Position numbers and translations under genes: made by a program. A stretch of DNA of 6,046 nucleotides, taken from assembly GCA_903819605.1 (NCBI GenBank), contig CAIJEA010000712.1, forward strand, positions 1 through 6,046, read 5' to 3'. Source of the stretch: an uncultured cyanobacterium (GTDB lineage Bacteria; Cyanobacteriota; Cyanobacteriia; Pseudanabaenales; Pseudanabaenaceae). The stretch's first letter is position 1. Every line of letters begins with the position of its first letter. This document shows, piece by piece, positions 1 through 5,839 of the stretch. The notes beneath the pieces are model-generated. The model was not told the origin of the DNA and searched no databases. It saw only the letters and a program-made list of their open reading frames with translations.

Positions 1-49
1 ACACCCGCTTGACGATAATCCAAAACCTCTAACTCCCAATTTCATCACT

Positions 50-82
50 TTTTTAAAGGATTGCAAAGCAATCCTTTAAAAA
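50..82. repeat. Perfect hairpin, 15-bp stem with AAA loop, distal to proC
   Basis: The arm at 50-64 (tttttaaaggattgc) is exactly complementary to 68-82, with loop aaa at 65-67. It is the outer of two hairpins beyond the proC stop. Read along the proC transcript, the T-run is on the 5' arm and the A-run on the 3' arm, so it is not a canonical intrinsic terminator, although it could still stabilise or end the mRNA. Its apex ATTGC-NNN-GCAAT is shared with the neighbouring hairpin at 112-138, and the A-rich flank that follows (81-104) is nearly repeated at 141-163. I infer membership in a dispersed repeat family. Confidence 0.85.
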
Positions 83-111
83 TATTTATTGCTTTGTCTA
101 ACTCAACCCAT

Positions 112-138
112 TTAGATAATTGCGAAGCAATTATCTAA
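112..138. repeat. Perfect hairpin, 12-bp stem with GAA loop, just after the proC stop
   Basis: The arm ttagataattgc (112-123) pairs perfectly with 127-138 around loop gaa (124-126). The apex GCGAAGC is a sequence known to form an unusually stable DNA mini-hairpin. It begins 7 nt past the proC stop codon on the minus strand, so it may act as a 3' stabiliser or a factor-assisted terminator. No T-run follows on the proC strand, so a simple intrinsic terminator is not supported. Its outer arms differ completely from those of the hairpin at 50-82, while the inner ATTGC/GCAAT and the flank are kept. Confidence 0.85.
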
Positions 139-145
139 GAAATAT

Positions 146-943
146 TTATTGCTTGCCTAACTCGTCAGCCCGACGGGTTGCAGCAAGCACGGCTTCTATC
201 ATAGCGGAACGCAAGCCTGCTTTTTCTAACTGGGCGATCGCGGCGATCGTCGTTCCCGAAGGACTAGTGACCTGATCTTTTAACTGAGCAGGGTGAAGCT
301 TAGTTTCAGTTAATAATTGTGCTGTTCCCAAAACAGTTTGTGTCGCTAGTTGCAAGGCGATCGCTCTCGGTAAACCAGCCGCTACGCCTCCATCTGCCAT
401 CGCTTCAACTACCAAAGCAACGTAAGCTGGCCCCGAGCCAGACAGTCCCGTCACAGCATTCATTAACGACTCGGCAACTTCAACAACCTTACCGACTGCA
501 CCAAAAATTTTTCGCACTGCCTCTAGATGCTCTTTTGTCACTAATGCATTAGCAGCGATCGCGGTTACCCCTGCACCCACTTGAGCTGGTGTATTAGGCA
601 TAGCTCTAATAATTGGCTTGGAGGGAAACATCACCTCTAACTGAGCCAAAGTTACACCAGCTAAAATAGACACAATACAATTTGCAGGAGCATTGGTTAG
701 ACCAATTGTTGCCGCATTTAATGACTGAGGCTTAACCGCCAAAAGCATAATTTCTGCTTCAGCAGCCACCAAATTATTTGGCGTAACCTGTACGCCATAT
801 TTTTTTGCTAAGAGATCGCGGCGCTCTGGCATCGGATCGCTGACGCAGACATCGGCTGGCAGGTAAATATTACTAGCGACCAGACGAGACAAAATTGCCT
901 CACCCATTACGCCGCCACCGATAATACTGAGCTGAGCTTTCAA
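146..943 (-). CDS. proC: Pyrroline-5-carboxylate reductase
   Basis: ProC catalyses the last step of proline synthesis in the cytoplasm, reducing 1-pyrroline-5-carboxylate to L-proline with NAD(P)H. The 265-residue product has the family's usual length. Visible motifs are the N-terminal Rossmann glycine-rich loop IIGGGVMGEAI (7-17), AVKPQ (69-73), RAMPNTPA (113-120) and GLSGSGPAYV (166-175). The C-terminal ProC signature starts near VTSPSGTT (225-232) and runs through KAGLRSAMIEAVLAATRRADEL. The start is a TTG codon (943-941). An in-frame TAG lies seven codons upstream with no ATG or GTG between, and only a weak GGTGAA-like ribosome site precedes it. It is the last gene of the pipY-sepF-proC series, 119 nt after sepF, separated by the hairpin at 971-1011. 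Two further hairpins follow its stop. Identification is secure; the start codon is the less certain part. Confidence 0.97.
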   Translation of the reverse strand: MKAQLSIIGGGVMGEAILSRLVASNIYLPADVCVSDPMPERRDLLAKKYGVQVTPNNLVAAEAEIMLLAVKPQSLNAATIGLTNAPANCIVSILAGVTLAQLEVMFPSKPIIRAMPNTPAQVGAGVTAIAANALVTKEHLEAVRKIFGAVGKVVEVAESLMNAVTGLSGSGPAYVALVVEAMADGGVAAGLPRAIALQLATQTVLGTAQLLTETKLHPAQLKDQVTSPSGTTIAAIAQLEKAGLRSAMIEAVLAATRRADELGKQ

Positions 944-970
944 GACTTCACCAATAACTAACTACAGAGC

Positions 971-1011
971 AAGAAGGTAGATACAGCGCAAAGCGCCGTA
1001 TCTACCTTCTT
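971..1011. repeat. Long intercistronic hairpin between sepF and proC, GCGC-AAA-GCGC apex
   Basis: The arm aagaaggtagatac (971-984) pairs perfectly with 998-1011. One A/C mismatch (985/997) follows, then gcgc (986-989) pairs with gcgc (993-996) around loop aaa (990-992). The sequence after the arm is T-rich on the plus strand (actttttga), not on the strand of the flanking genes, so it is unlikely to be a classic terminator of sepF. A stable intercistronic RNA hairpin that alters the relative expression of sepF and proC, or a dispersed palindromic repeat, both fit. The 5' flank acagagcaa resembles the acaaagcaa flank of the hairpins near proC. Confidence 0.85.
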
Positions 1012-1062
1012 ACTTTTTGATTGTATTTAATCATAACGGCGATTGCTGTAATTAATAGTTAA

Positions 1063-1650
1063 TTATTGAGCGAAACGGCTTACAGGAGCTTCAGATGCCC
1101 AAGCTGGAGAAGGTGCGGCGGTTGGACGAACCACACGAGGCTGAGTCATGGGAGCATCGTTTAATACTGAAGACTGCGATGTCACTTGAACACAGGAAGG
1201 AGCAAACAAGAAGATGCTATCGCCGATGCGCTCTTGATGTCCATCGAGGGCATAAGTACCACCAGCAACGAAGTCAACAGCGCGCTGAGCTTGGTCGGGG
1301 TCCATCATGGTCAAGTTCAGAACGACAGATTTGCGTTCGCGCAATGCTTGGATTGCTTGAGGCATTTCTTCAAAGCTACGAGGTTCCATCACCATTACTT
1401 GGGATAAACCATTTGCAGCATTAGGCATACCAATTACATTACTCATACCTTCAGGAGTTGCTCTTAATGCTGTGGGGCGTTCACGGGTGCGGCGAGATTG
1501 AGGTTCTTCTGGCTCTGCTGCTGCGATCGCACCATTTTCTTCTTGATAAAGACCTTGATATTCATTACTAGAGGCTTCATCGTACTCATATTCGTACTCT
1601 TGAGCTTCAGTCAAACCGACAAAATCCTTGAGCTTTGTAAAAATTCCCAT
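1063..1650 (-). CDS. sepF: Cell division protein SepF (cyanobacterial Cdv2/YlmF type)
   Basis: SepF polymerises at the inner face of the membrane, binds the FtsZ C-terminus and helps align and anchor the division ring. The 195-residue product starts MGIFTKLKDFVGL (1-13), which fits the short amphipathic membrane-targeting helix of the family. A variable acidic linker follows (about 14-80), rich in Glu and with closely spaced tyrosines at 19, 21, 23, 31 and 35. The conserved SepF domain spans about 84-160, from VMVMEPRSFEEMPQAIQALRERKSVVLNL to RIGDSIFLFAPSCVQV. The C-terminal tail of about 35 residues is rich in Pro, Ala and Ser and probably disordered. The ATG start is supported by AGGAG nine bases upstream. 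It sits between pipY and proC, an order conserved in cyanobacteria and echoed by ylmE-ylmF in Firmicutes, but here it is detached from pipY by a long leader region. Confidence 0.95.
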   Translation of the reverse strand: MGIFTKLKDFVGLTEAQEYEYEYDEASSNEYQGLYQEENGAIAAAEPEEPQSRRTRERPTALRATPEGMSNVIGMPNAANGLSQVMVMEPRSFEEMPQAIQALRERKSVVLNLTMMDPDQAQRAVDFVAGGTYALDGHQERIGDSIFLFAPSCVQVTSQSSVLNDAPMTQPRVVRPTAAPSPAWASEAPVSRFAQ

Positions 1651-1659
1651 CGTAATTAA

Positions 1660-1664
1660 CTCCT
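1660..1664 (-). promoter_or_regulatory. Ribosome binding site of sepF
   Basis: The minus strand reads AGGAG, with nine bases (ttaattacg) before the sepF ATG. This is a strong Shine-Dalgarno site that fixes the sepF start. It is stronger than anything visible before pipY, proC or pheT. Confidence 0.8.
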
Positions 1665-1944
1665 AGTGGTTGCTCCTCAGTTTGGTCTTGGAAACCGAAA
1701 CATCATACTTCTAGACTAGATGAGGAGTGGGATCTAATAAAGCAAAAAAATGCTTTGTCTAGATATCTTAAATTGCTTCAACTGTCTAAAACAGTATTGA
1801 CAAAATGTTTACCCGCAAACTTTAACCGATAACAGGGAAAAAAGATAGATAAACTTGTTAAATTTTTCAAATACGACAAAACACGACCTTTATTTGACAA
1901 AGCCTTGTTGGATATAGAACATAACTACTTAAGTAAACTAATTA

Positions 1945-1974
1945 GTTATAAAGATGTCCCTTTATCCTTAACAA
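1945..1974 (-). promoter_or_regulatory. Candidate promoter for sepF
   Basis: On the minus strand TTGTTA (1974-1969) is followed after 18 bases by TATAAC (1950-1945), a reasonable match to sigma-70-type boxes. It would give sepF a leader of about 290 nt. In AT-rich DNA such matches arise by chance, and a TATGAT box lacking a -35 element lies nearer the gene at 1702-1707, so this is tentative. Confidence 0.3.
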
Positions 1975-2464
1975 GTTTTTAATAATTGAGCCAACTTGTT
2001 TGCCAACAAGGAATTTGAAAAATGAAAATCATGACCTTTAAAGGTGTCTATGTGAGTCTAAATGATGATAGTTAGACAATGTGATGCCTAAATTTCAACT
2101 TAGTTAAACATAGAAACTCTCAAAGGTACTAGTCTGATTTGTCGCAAAAGATTGAGAACATAACATAGAAGTGTCTATCAATTTCTCAATAAAACCAGAC
2201 ATAATTACTGATTTTATATTTCTATTCTGTTGAATGCCTATAAGGTGTTCTAGGCTACAAAAATAGCTGTAATCTAATGGTTTATTTAAGGGTTTTTAAA
2301 TTGATCGCTTAAATAATTAGTCGAATTTTTAACTAATTATGACCAATGATATGCAAGAAATTGTTTTTTGGCTTAGAACGCTAAAACATATATCAGGTTT
2401 ATGGATATATGGCAAGCAAAAAATGATTATTGGCAAAAATGTTTTTATAGCTATATATAGACAT

Positions 2465-2507
2465 AAAACCTAGAAGAGAGTTGCGGCGCAACTCTCTTCT
2501 AGGTTTT
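2465..2507 (-). terminator. Terminator-like perfect hairpin downstream of pipY
   Basis: A perfect 20-bp stem (2465-2484 with 2488-2507) encloses a 3-nt loop (2485-2487, ggc on plus). It starts 23 nt after the pipY stop. On the minus strand the stem ends in GGTTTT followed by ATGTC, so the T-run lies inside the stem base as in many intrinsic terminators. The plus strand is also T-rich after the stem, so it could work in both directions. The apex TTGC-NNN-GCAA and the adjacent minus-strand GTTAGGACAAAAGCAA link it to the hairpin family near proC. Confidence 0.75.
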
Positions 2508-2530
2508 GCTTTTGTCCTAACATAACTGGC

Positions 2531-3199
2531 TTACGAAGCAAAAATTTGACTGCCAACTCGAATTAATGTGGCTCCTGCTCTAGCCGCGATCGCATAGTCT
2601 GCTGACATGCCCATAGAAAGTTCACAGATATCAGCCCAACCTAGCGATCGCAGTTTCTCGGCTAAGACTCCTACGCGACTGAATACTTCATAGGCTTGTG
2701 ATTCATCTAAACCAAGAGGCAAAATTGTCATTAAGCCGACAATATTGAGGTTTTGTAATTTTTCTAACCTTGGTAAATCAGCTAACAGCTCTGACTCTGA
2801 CCAGCCAAATTTATTGGGATCGTTTGCTAGCTTGACTTGCAGTAAAAGCTTAGGGGATTTGCCTAGGTCAGCGATGTGGCGCTCGCATTGCTCGGCAAGA
2901 CTGAAGCGGTCAATGGAATGAATCCAATCAAATTGGGCGATCGCTTGTCTCGCCTTGTTACTTTGCAAACTGCCGATCATGTGCCAAGTAATATCTGTTA
3001 AATCTGCCAGTTCTTCTTGCTTAACCTTAGAATCTTGCACCCGCGATTCGCCAAAGTCTCTGACTCCTGCATCATAAGCAGCTCGAATCGCTTGCGTCGT
3101 TGTGTATTTGCTCACCGCCACGAGTTTGACATTGGCAGGAATATTAGAACGTATTGTATGAATGCGATCGGCGATAGATTCAGGATTAGTATCAGACAT
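2531..3199 (-). CDS. pipY: PLP-homeostasis protein PipY (YggS/YBL036C/PROSC family)
   Basis: Members of this family bind pyridoxal 5'-phosphate on a single-domain TIM barrel resembling the N-domain of alanine racemase. They balance vitamin B6 and amino/keto-acid pools, and no robust enzyme activity is known. From the chosen ATG the product is 222 residues, matching the family. The PLP-lysine motif LVAVSK has Lys31. Also visible are HMIGSLQSNKAR (73-84), LSMGMSADY (194-202) and the phosphate-binding end RVGSQIF (214-220). A TTG 63 nt upstream (3262) would add 21 residues unlike the family, so the ATG at 3199-3197 is preferred, although no good ribosome site precedes it. In many cyanobacteria pipX lies directly upstream in the same operon; here the next gene is divergent pheT. 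The downstream neighbour sepF is about 880 nt away, past a terminator-like hairpin, so co-transcription is doubtful. Confidence 0.95.
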   Translation of the reverse strand: MSDTNPESIADRIHTIRSNIPANVKLVAVSKYTTTQAIRAAYDAGVRDFGESRVQDSKVKQEELADLTDITWHMIGSLQSNKARQAIAQFDWIHSIDRFSLAEQCERHIADLGKSPKLLLQVKLANDPNKFGWSESELLADLPRLEKLQNLNIVGLMTILPLGLDESQAYEVFSRVGVLAEKLRSLGWADICELSMGMSADYAIAARAGATLIRVGSQIFAS

Positions 3200-3279
3200 G
3201 GACGTAAATTTGCATACCTCATTAGGGGTTGTCCTGAGCGCCTTAAGCACTAAAACAACCAAATTGGTTTCGCTGATGT

Positions 3280-3310
3280 TTGGTCGTTAGGACTGGTTTT
3301 GATAGATAAT
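3280..3310 (+). promoter_or_regulatory. Candidate pheT promoter
   Basis: GATAAT (3305-3310) matches a -10 box at five of six positions and lies 43 nt before the pheT ATG. The only upstream candidate, TTGGTC (3280-3285), is at a long spacing of 19 bases, so the -35 assignment is weak. The box lies on top of the minus-strand pipY -10 box. Confidence 0.3.
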
Positions 3311-3333
3311 ATAACCTGAATTTTTCTTAACAA
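3306..3333 (-). promoter_or_regulatory. Candidate pipY promoter
   Basis: The minus strand carries TTGTTA (3333-3328), a 16-base spacer and TATTAT (3311-3306). The predicted start of transcription lies near 3299, giving a leader of about 100 nt. The -10 box overlaps the candidate pheT -10 box on the other strand. No operator for a known regulator was recognised. Confidence 0.4.
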
Positions 3334-3352
3334 TCCTCTCCATAATTTCCCA

Positions 3353-5764
3353 ATGCGTATCTCTTTGAATTGGCTTCGCGAACTCGTAGACTGCGATCTC
3401 TCGCCTCAAGAGCTTGAAGAAAAACTGACTATGGCAGGCTTTGAAGTCGAGTCGATTGAAGACCGCAGAACATGGGCTGAGGGAGTTGTAGTTGGTCATA
3501 TCCTCACGGCCGATCGCCATCCTAATGCGGACAAATTACAGGTCTGTAAAGTCGATATCGGCGCACCAGAACCATTACAAATTGTCTGTGGTGCAGCGAA
3601 TGCCAGACAGGGACTATTCGTGCCTGTAGCTACGATTGGCACTTATTTACCCACAATTGATTTAAAGTTACGCCCGACTAAGTTACGCGGTGAGCGCTCA
3701 GAAGGCATGATATGTTCTTTAGCCGAGATTGGCTTAGCGAAGGAATCAAGCGGTATCCATGAATTTCCTGAAGGGGTAACTGTCGGTAGTGATGTGCGTC
3801 CTTTGCTCGGTCTAGACGATGCCATCCTTGATGTAACCTCCACAGCAAACCGTGCTGATGCTCTAAGTGTGGTGGGGATCGCCCGTGAAGTGGCAGCTTT
3901 GCTCGAAAAAGAGGTTCGATTGCCTCTAGCAACTGCTAGTTACCAGCCTAAAATCGCCAATTGGGTCAAGGTAGAAGATACCAAGTCCTGTCCTGCTTAC
4001 TTAGGAACGCTGATTAAGGGCGTAAAAATCGCACCTTCGCCTGAATGGTTAAAGCGTCGCATTGAAGCAGCAGGGATGCGTTCAATCAATAATATTGTTG
4101 ATATAACCAATTACATTTTGCTGGAATGGGGACAGCCCCTCCATGCTTTTGATGCTGACACTTTGGAGGATGGCATCAGTATTAGCGTACGTTTTGCCAA
4201 AGCTGGCGAAAAAATTAAAACCCTTGATGCAGTGGAGCGCAGTCTCACCAGTCAAAACTTTTTGATTACCTCAGGTGACAAACCGATCGCGATCGCTGGG
4301 GTGATGGGTGGCGCTGAAACTGAAGTCTCTGAAAAAACCACCAATATTGTTTTAGAAGCAGCATTATTCACTCAGGTCACCACAAGGCGATCGGCTCGCG
4401 CTCAAGGGCTACGCACTGAGGCATCAGCGCGCTATGAACGTGGTGTTAATCAGGCGGCGATCGAGGCGGCTTCGGCAAAAGCAGTGCAGATGATTATCGA
4501 ACTTGCTGGCGGCGAAGCGATCGAGCAAAGCATCGTTGATACTCGCTCTAAGGAAATTCGCACAATCGACCTCCGTCTGACTAAAGTTTGGCAAATCTTG
4601 GGAGAAGTCGATCGCGAAGATGAAAGTATTTTGCCTCTCTTATCAGAAGCTGAAGTCGAAAGAACTCTGCGCGTACTGTCCTTTGAGCTAGAGCGTCATC
4701 CCATCGAAGAAGGTAGCTATGCGACTTGGACAGTGACAGTTCCGCCCTATCGCTATGCGGACATCGAACGCGAAATCGATCTAGTAGAAGAAATCGCACG
4801 GATCTTCGGCTATGACAAATTTGTAGAGACATTACCTGCTAGAACAGAGTTTGGCTTTCTATCTGCCGATCAAGAAGGCGGTCGGATGATTCGTGCTGCA
4901 TTTCGGGCTGTGGGGTTGACGGAGGTAATGCATATGTCTCTATGTAGCCCCACCGATTCCCATCAAGTGAAAATCAATAATCCCGTAGCGATCGAATATG
5001 GAGCACTCAGAGGTGATTTGCTCTCTAGCCTAATTGATTCCTGCGCCTTCAATATCAATCAGGGTAATGGAATCCTGAATGGATTTGAAATCGGGCGCGT
5101 GTTCTGGCTCGATGAAGCTGGTAGTGATGAAACCGATCGCATCGCAGGGATTTTCGGTGGCGATCCAACCGTGGGTGCATGGCAGCATGATTCCAAGCCA
5201 ATGAATTTCTACGAAGCCAAAGGCTTGTTGGATTCTGTATTTCACAACCTTTGTGTCACCGTAGAGTATCAACCCGATCAAAAGGATGACCGCTTACACC
5301 CCGGCCGCACTGCTTCTCTCTGGATTTCTGGTGAGCGCCTCGGTACATTTGGGCAGTTACATCCGCAATTACGTGCTGAGAAGGAACTTCCCGATGAGAT
5401 CTATGTGTTTGAGCTAGATTTCTACACCTTGCTCGATGCGATGATGAAGAATTCGATTCCCATCTTCCAGCCTTTCTCGACTTACCCTAGTAGCGATCGC
5501 GATATTGCCTTCTTTGCTCCTTTGAAGTTCACAGTTGCCGATATTCAGCGATCGATTACCCATGTGGGCGGCGAGTTGCTCGATTCCGTCACTCTGTTCG
5601 ATCAATATATCGGCAAAGGTGTTCCCGAAGGTTCGCGTAGTCTTGCTTTCAGACTCGTCTATCGAGCCAGCGATCGCACGCTCACTGATGCGGATATTAA
5701 TCCCGTTCATCAGAAAGTACGCGATTTACTCGAAGAGAAATTCCAAGCAACATTGAGAAGTTAG
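3353..5764 (+). CDS. pheT: Phenylalanine--tRNA ligase beta subunit
   Basis: PheT pairs with PheS as an alpha2-beta2 enzyme that charges tRNA-Phe in the cytoplasm; the beta subunit binds tRNA and edits mischarged Tyr-tRNA. The 803-residue product is full length with the bacterial domain order. The EMAP/OB tRNA-binding domain spans about 40-150 and carries HPNADKL at 56-62. The B3/B4 editing domain spans about 210-385, with GMRSINNIVDITNYILLEWG at 241-260 and YERGV at 361-365. The B5 domain spans about 401-490; its acidic residues D470, D476, E479 and E480 keep the spacing of the metal ligands in the E. coli protein. A catalytic-like core follows (about 495-690). The FDX-ACB anticodon-binding domain occupies about 706-802, with SSDRDIAF and FRLVYRASDRTLTDADIN. 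The ATG start fits the family N-terminus MRISLNWLREL, but no Shine-Dalgarno site is visible. pheS is not adjacent, as is common in cyanobacteria. No catalytic defect is seen. Confidence 0.98.
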   Translation: MRISLNWLRELVDCDLSPQELEEKLTMAGFEVESIEDRRTWAEGVVVGHILTADRHPNADKLQVCKVDIGAPEPLQIVCGAANARQGLFVPVATIGTYLPTIDLKLRPTKLRGERSEGMICSLAEIGLAKESSGIHEFPEGVTVGSDVRPLLGLDDAILDVTSTANRADALSVVGIAREVAALLEKEVRLPLATASYQPKIANWVKVEDTKSCPAYLGTLIKGVKIAPSPEWLKRRIEAAGMRSINNIVDITNYILLEWGQPLHAFDADTLEDGISISVRFAKAGEKIKTLDAVERSLTSQNFLITSGDKPIAIAGVMGGAETEVSEKTTNIVLEAALFTQVTTRRSARAQGLRTEASARYERGVNQAAIEAASAKAVQMIIELAGGEAIEQSIVDTRSKEIRTIDLRLTKVWQILGEVDREDESILPLLSEAEVERTLRVLSFELERHPIEEGSYATWTVTVPPYRYADIEREIDLVEEIARIFGYDKFVETLPARTEFGFLSADQEGGRMIRAAFRAVGLTEVMHMSLCSPTDSHQVKINNPVAIEYGALRGDLLSSLIDSCAFNINQGNGILNGFEIGRVFWLDEAGSDETDRIAGIFGGDPTVGAWQHDSKPMNFYEAKGLLDSVFHNLCVTVEYQPDQKDDRLHPGRTASLWISGERLGTFGQLHPQLRAEKELPDEIYVFELDFYTLLDAMMKNSIPIFQPFSTYPSSDRDIAFFAPLKFTVADIQRSITHVGGELLDSVTLFDQYIGKGVPEGSRSLAFRLVYRASDRTLTDADINPVHQKVRDLLEEKFQATLRS

Positions 5765-5780
5765 GAGTTGGTTAGCTGTA

Positions 5781-5814
5781 AGAGTAGGGGTAATTCATGA
5801 ATTACCCCTACTCT
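5781..5814. repeat. Perfect 34-bp palindrome downstream of pheT
   Basis: The half-site agagtaggggtaattca (5781-5797) is exactly followed by its reverse complement (5798-5814), with no spacer. It begins 17 nt past the pheT stop. It has no T-run after it, so it may be a poor intrinsic terminator, although it would still form a strong RNA hairpin at the pheT 3' end. From memory, very similar GTAGGGG(C/T)AATTCATGAATT palindromes are scattered between genes in many cyanobacteria. I therefore call it a dispersed palindromic repeat rather than a gene-specific site. Confidence 0.85.
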
Positions 5815-5839
5815 CAAGTTGAAATTTATCGATGGGATT

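Larger units (their letters stand above)
1651..2530. other. AT-rich gene-free stretch between sepF and pipY
   Basis: About 880 bases have no convincing gene on either strand and no HIP1 octamer, unlike the flanking coding DNA. The stretch holds the sepF leader, a candidate sepF promoter (1945-1974), a weaker TATGAT box on the minus strand at 1702-1707, and a small hairpin aaagca/tgcttt (1739-1744/1751-1756). It also holds the palindrome acctttaaaggt (2034-2045), paired 9-bp stems at 2282-2316 and 2313-2340, an 8-bp stem at 2387-2394/2404-2411, and the terminator-like hairpin at 2465-2507. A 17-codon plus-strand reading frame (2022-2075) has AAGGA nine bases before its ATG, but nothing else supports it. 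A long 5' leader or an unannotated small RNA is possible; I recognise no known RNA family. Confidence 0.7.
234..5677. repeat. HIP1 octamers (GCGATCGC), ten copies
   Basis: The cyanobacterial highly iterated palindrome occurs at 234-241, 357-364, 555-562, 1523-1530, 2586-2593, 2644-2651, 2937-2944, 4289-4296, 5493-5500 and 5670-5677. All ten lie inside genes: three in proC, one in sepF, three in pipY and three in pheT. None falls in intergenic DNA or in the insertion-sequence end. This supports a cyanobacterial host and long residence of these four genes. Confidence 0.9.

Noticed and set aside
1..45. Minus-strand reading frame open to the left edge (MKLGVRGFGLSSSGC from an ATG at 45-43)
   Set aside because: Only 15 codons, no ribosome site, begins right after a hairpin, and the sequence matches no family I recognise.
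1095..1424. Plus-strand reading frames opposite sepF
   Set aside because: They lie antisense to a well-identified gene, have low-complexity basic content and no ribosome site; they are shadow frames.
1794..1826. TTGACA (1797-1802) as a strong plus-strand promoter
   Set aside because: No acceptable -10 box lies 16-18 bases downstream (ctttaa or tttaac), and no plus-strand gene follows.
50..2507. CRISPR array formed by the recurring hairpins
   Set aside because: Copies are far apart, arms differ, there are no regular spacers and no cas genes.
3200..3262. TTG-initiated N-terminal extension of PipY
   Set aside because: The added 21 residues are not family-like, and the ATG at 3199 gives the usual length and N-terminus.
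3287..3520. Minus-strand 77-codon frame spanning the pipY-pheT gap and the pheT start
   Set aside because: It overlaps the conserved PheT N-terminus and covers the promoter region; its sequence resembles no known family.
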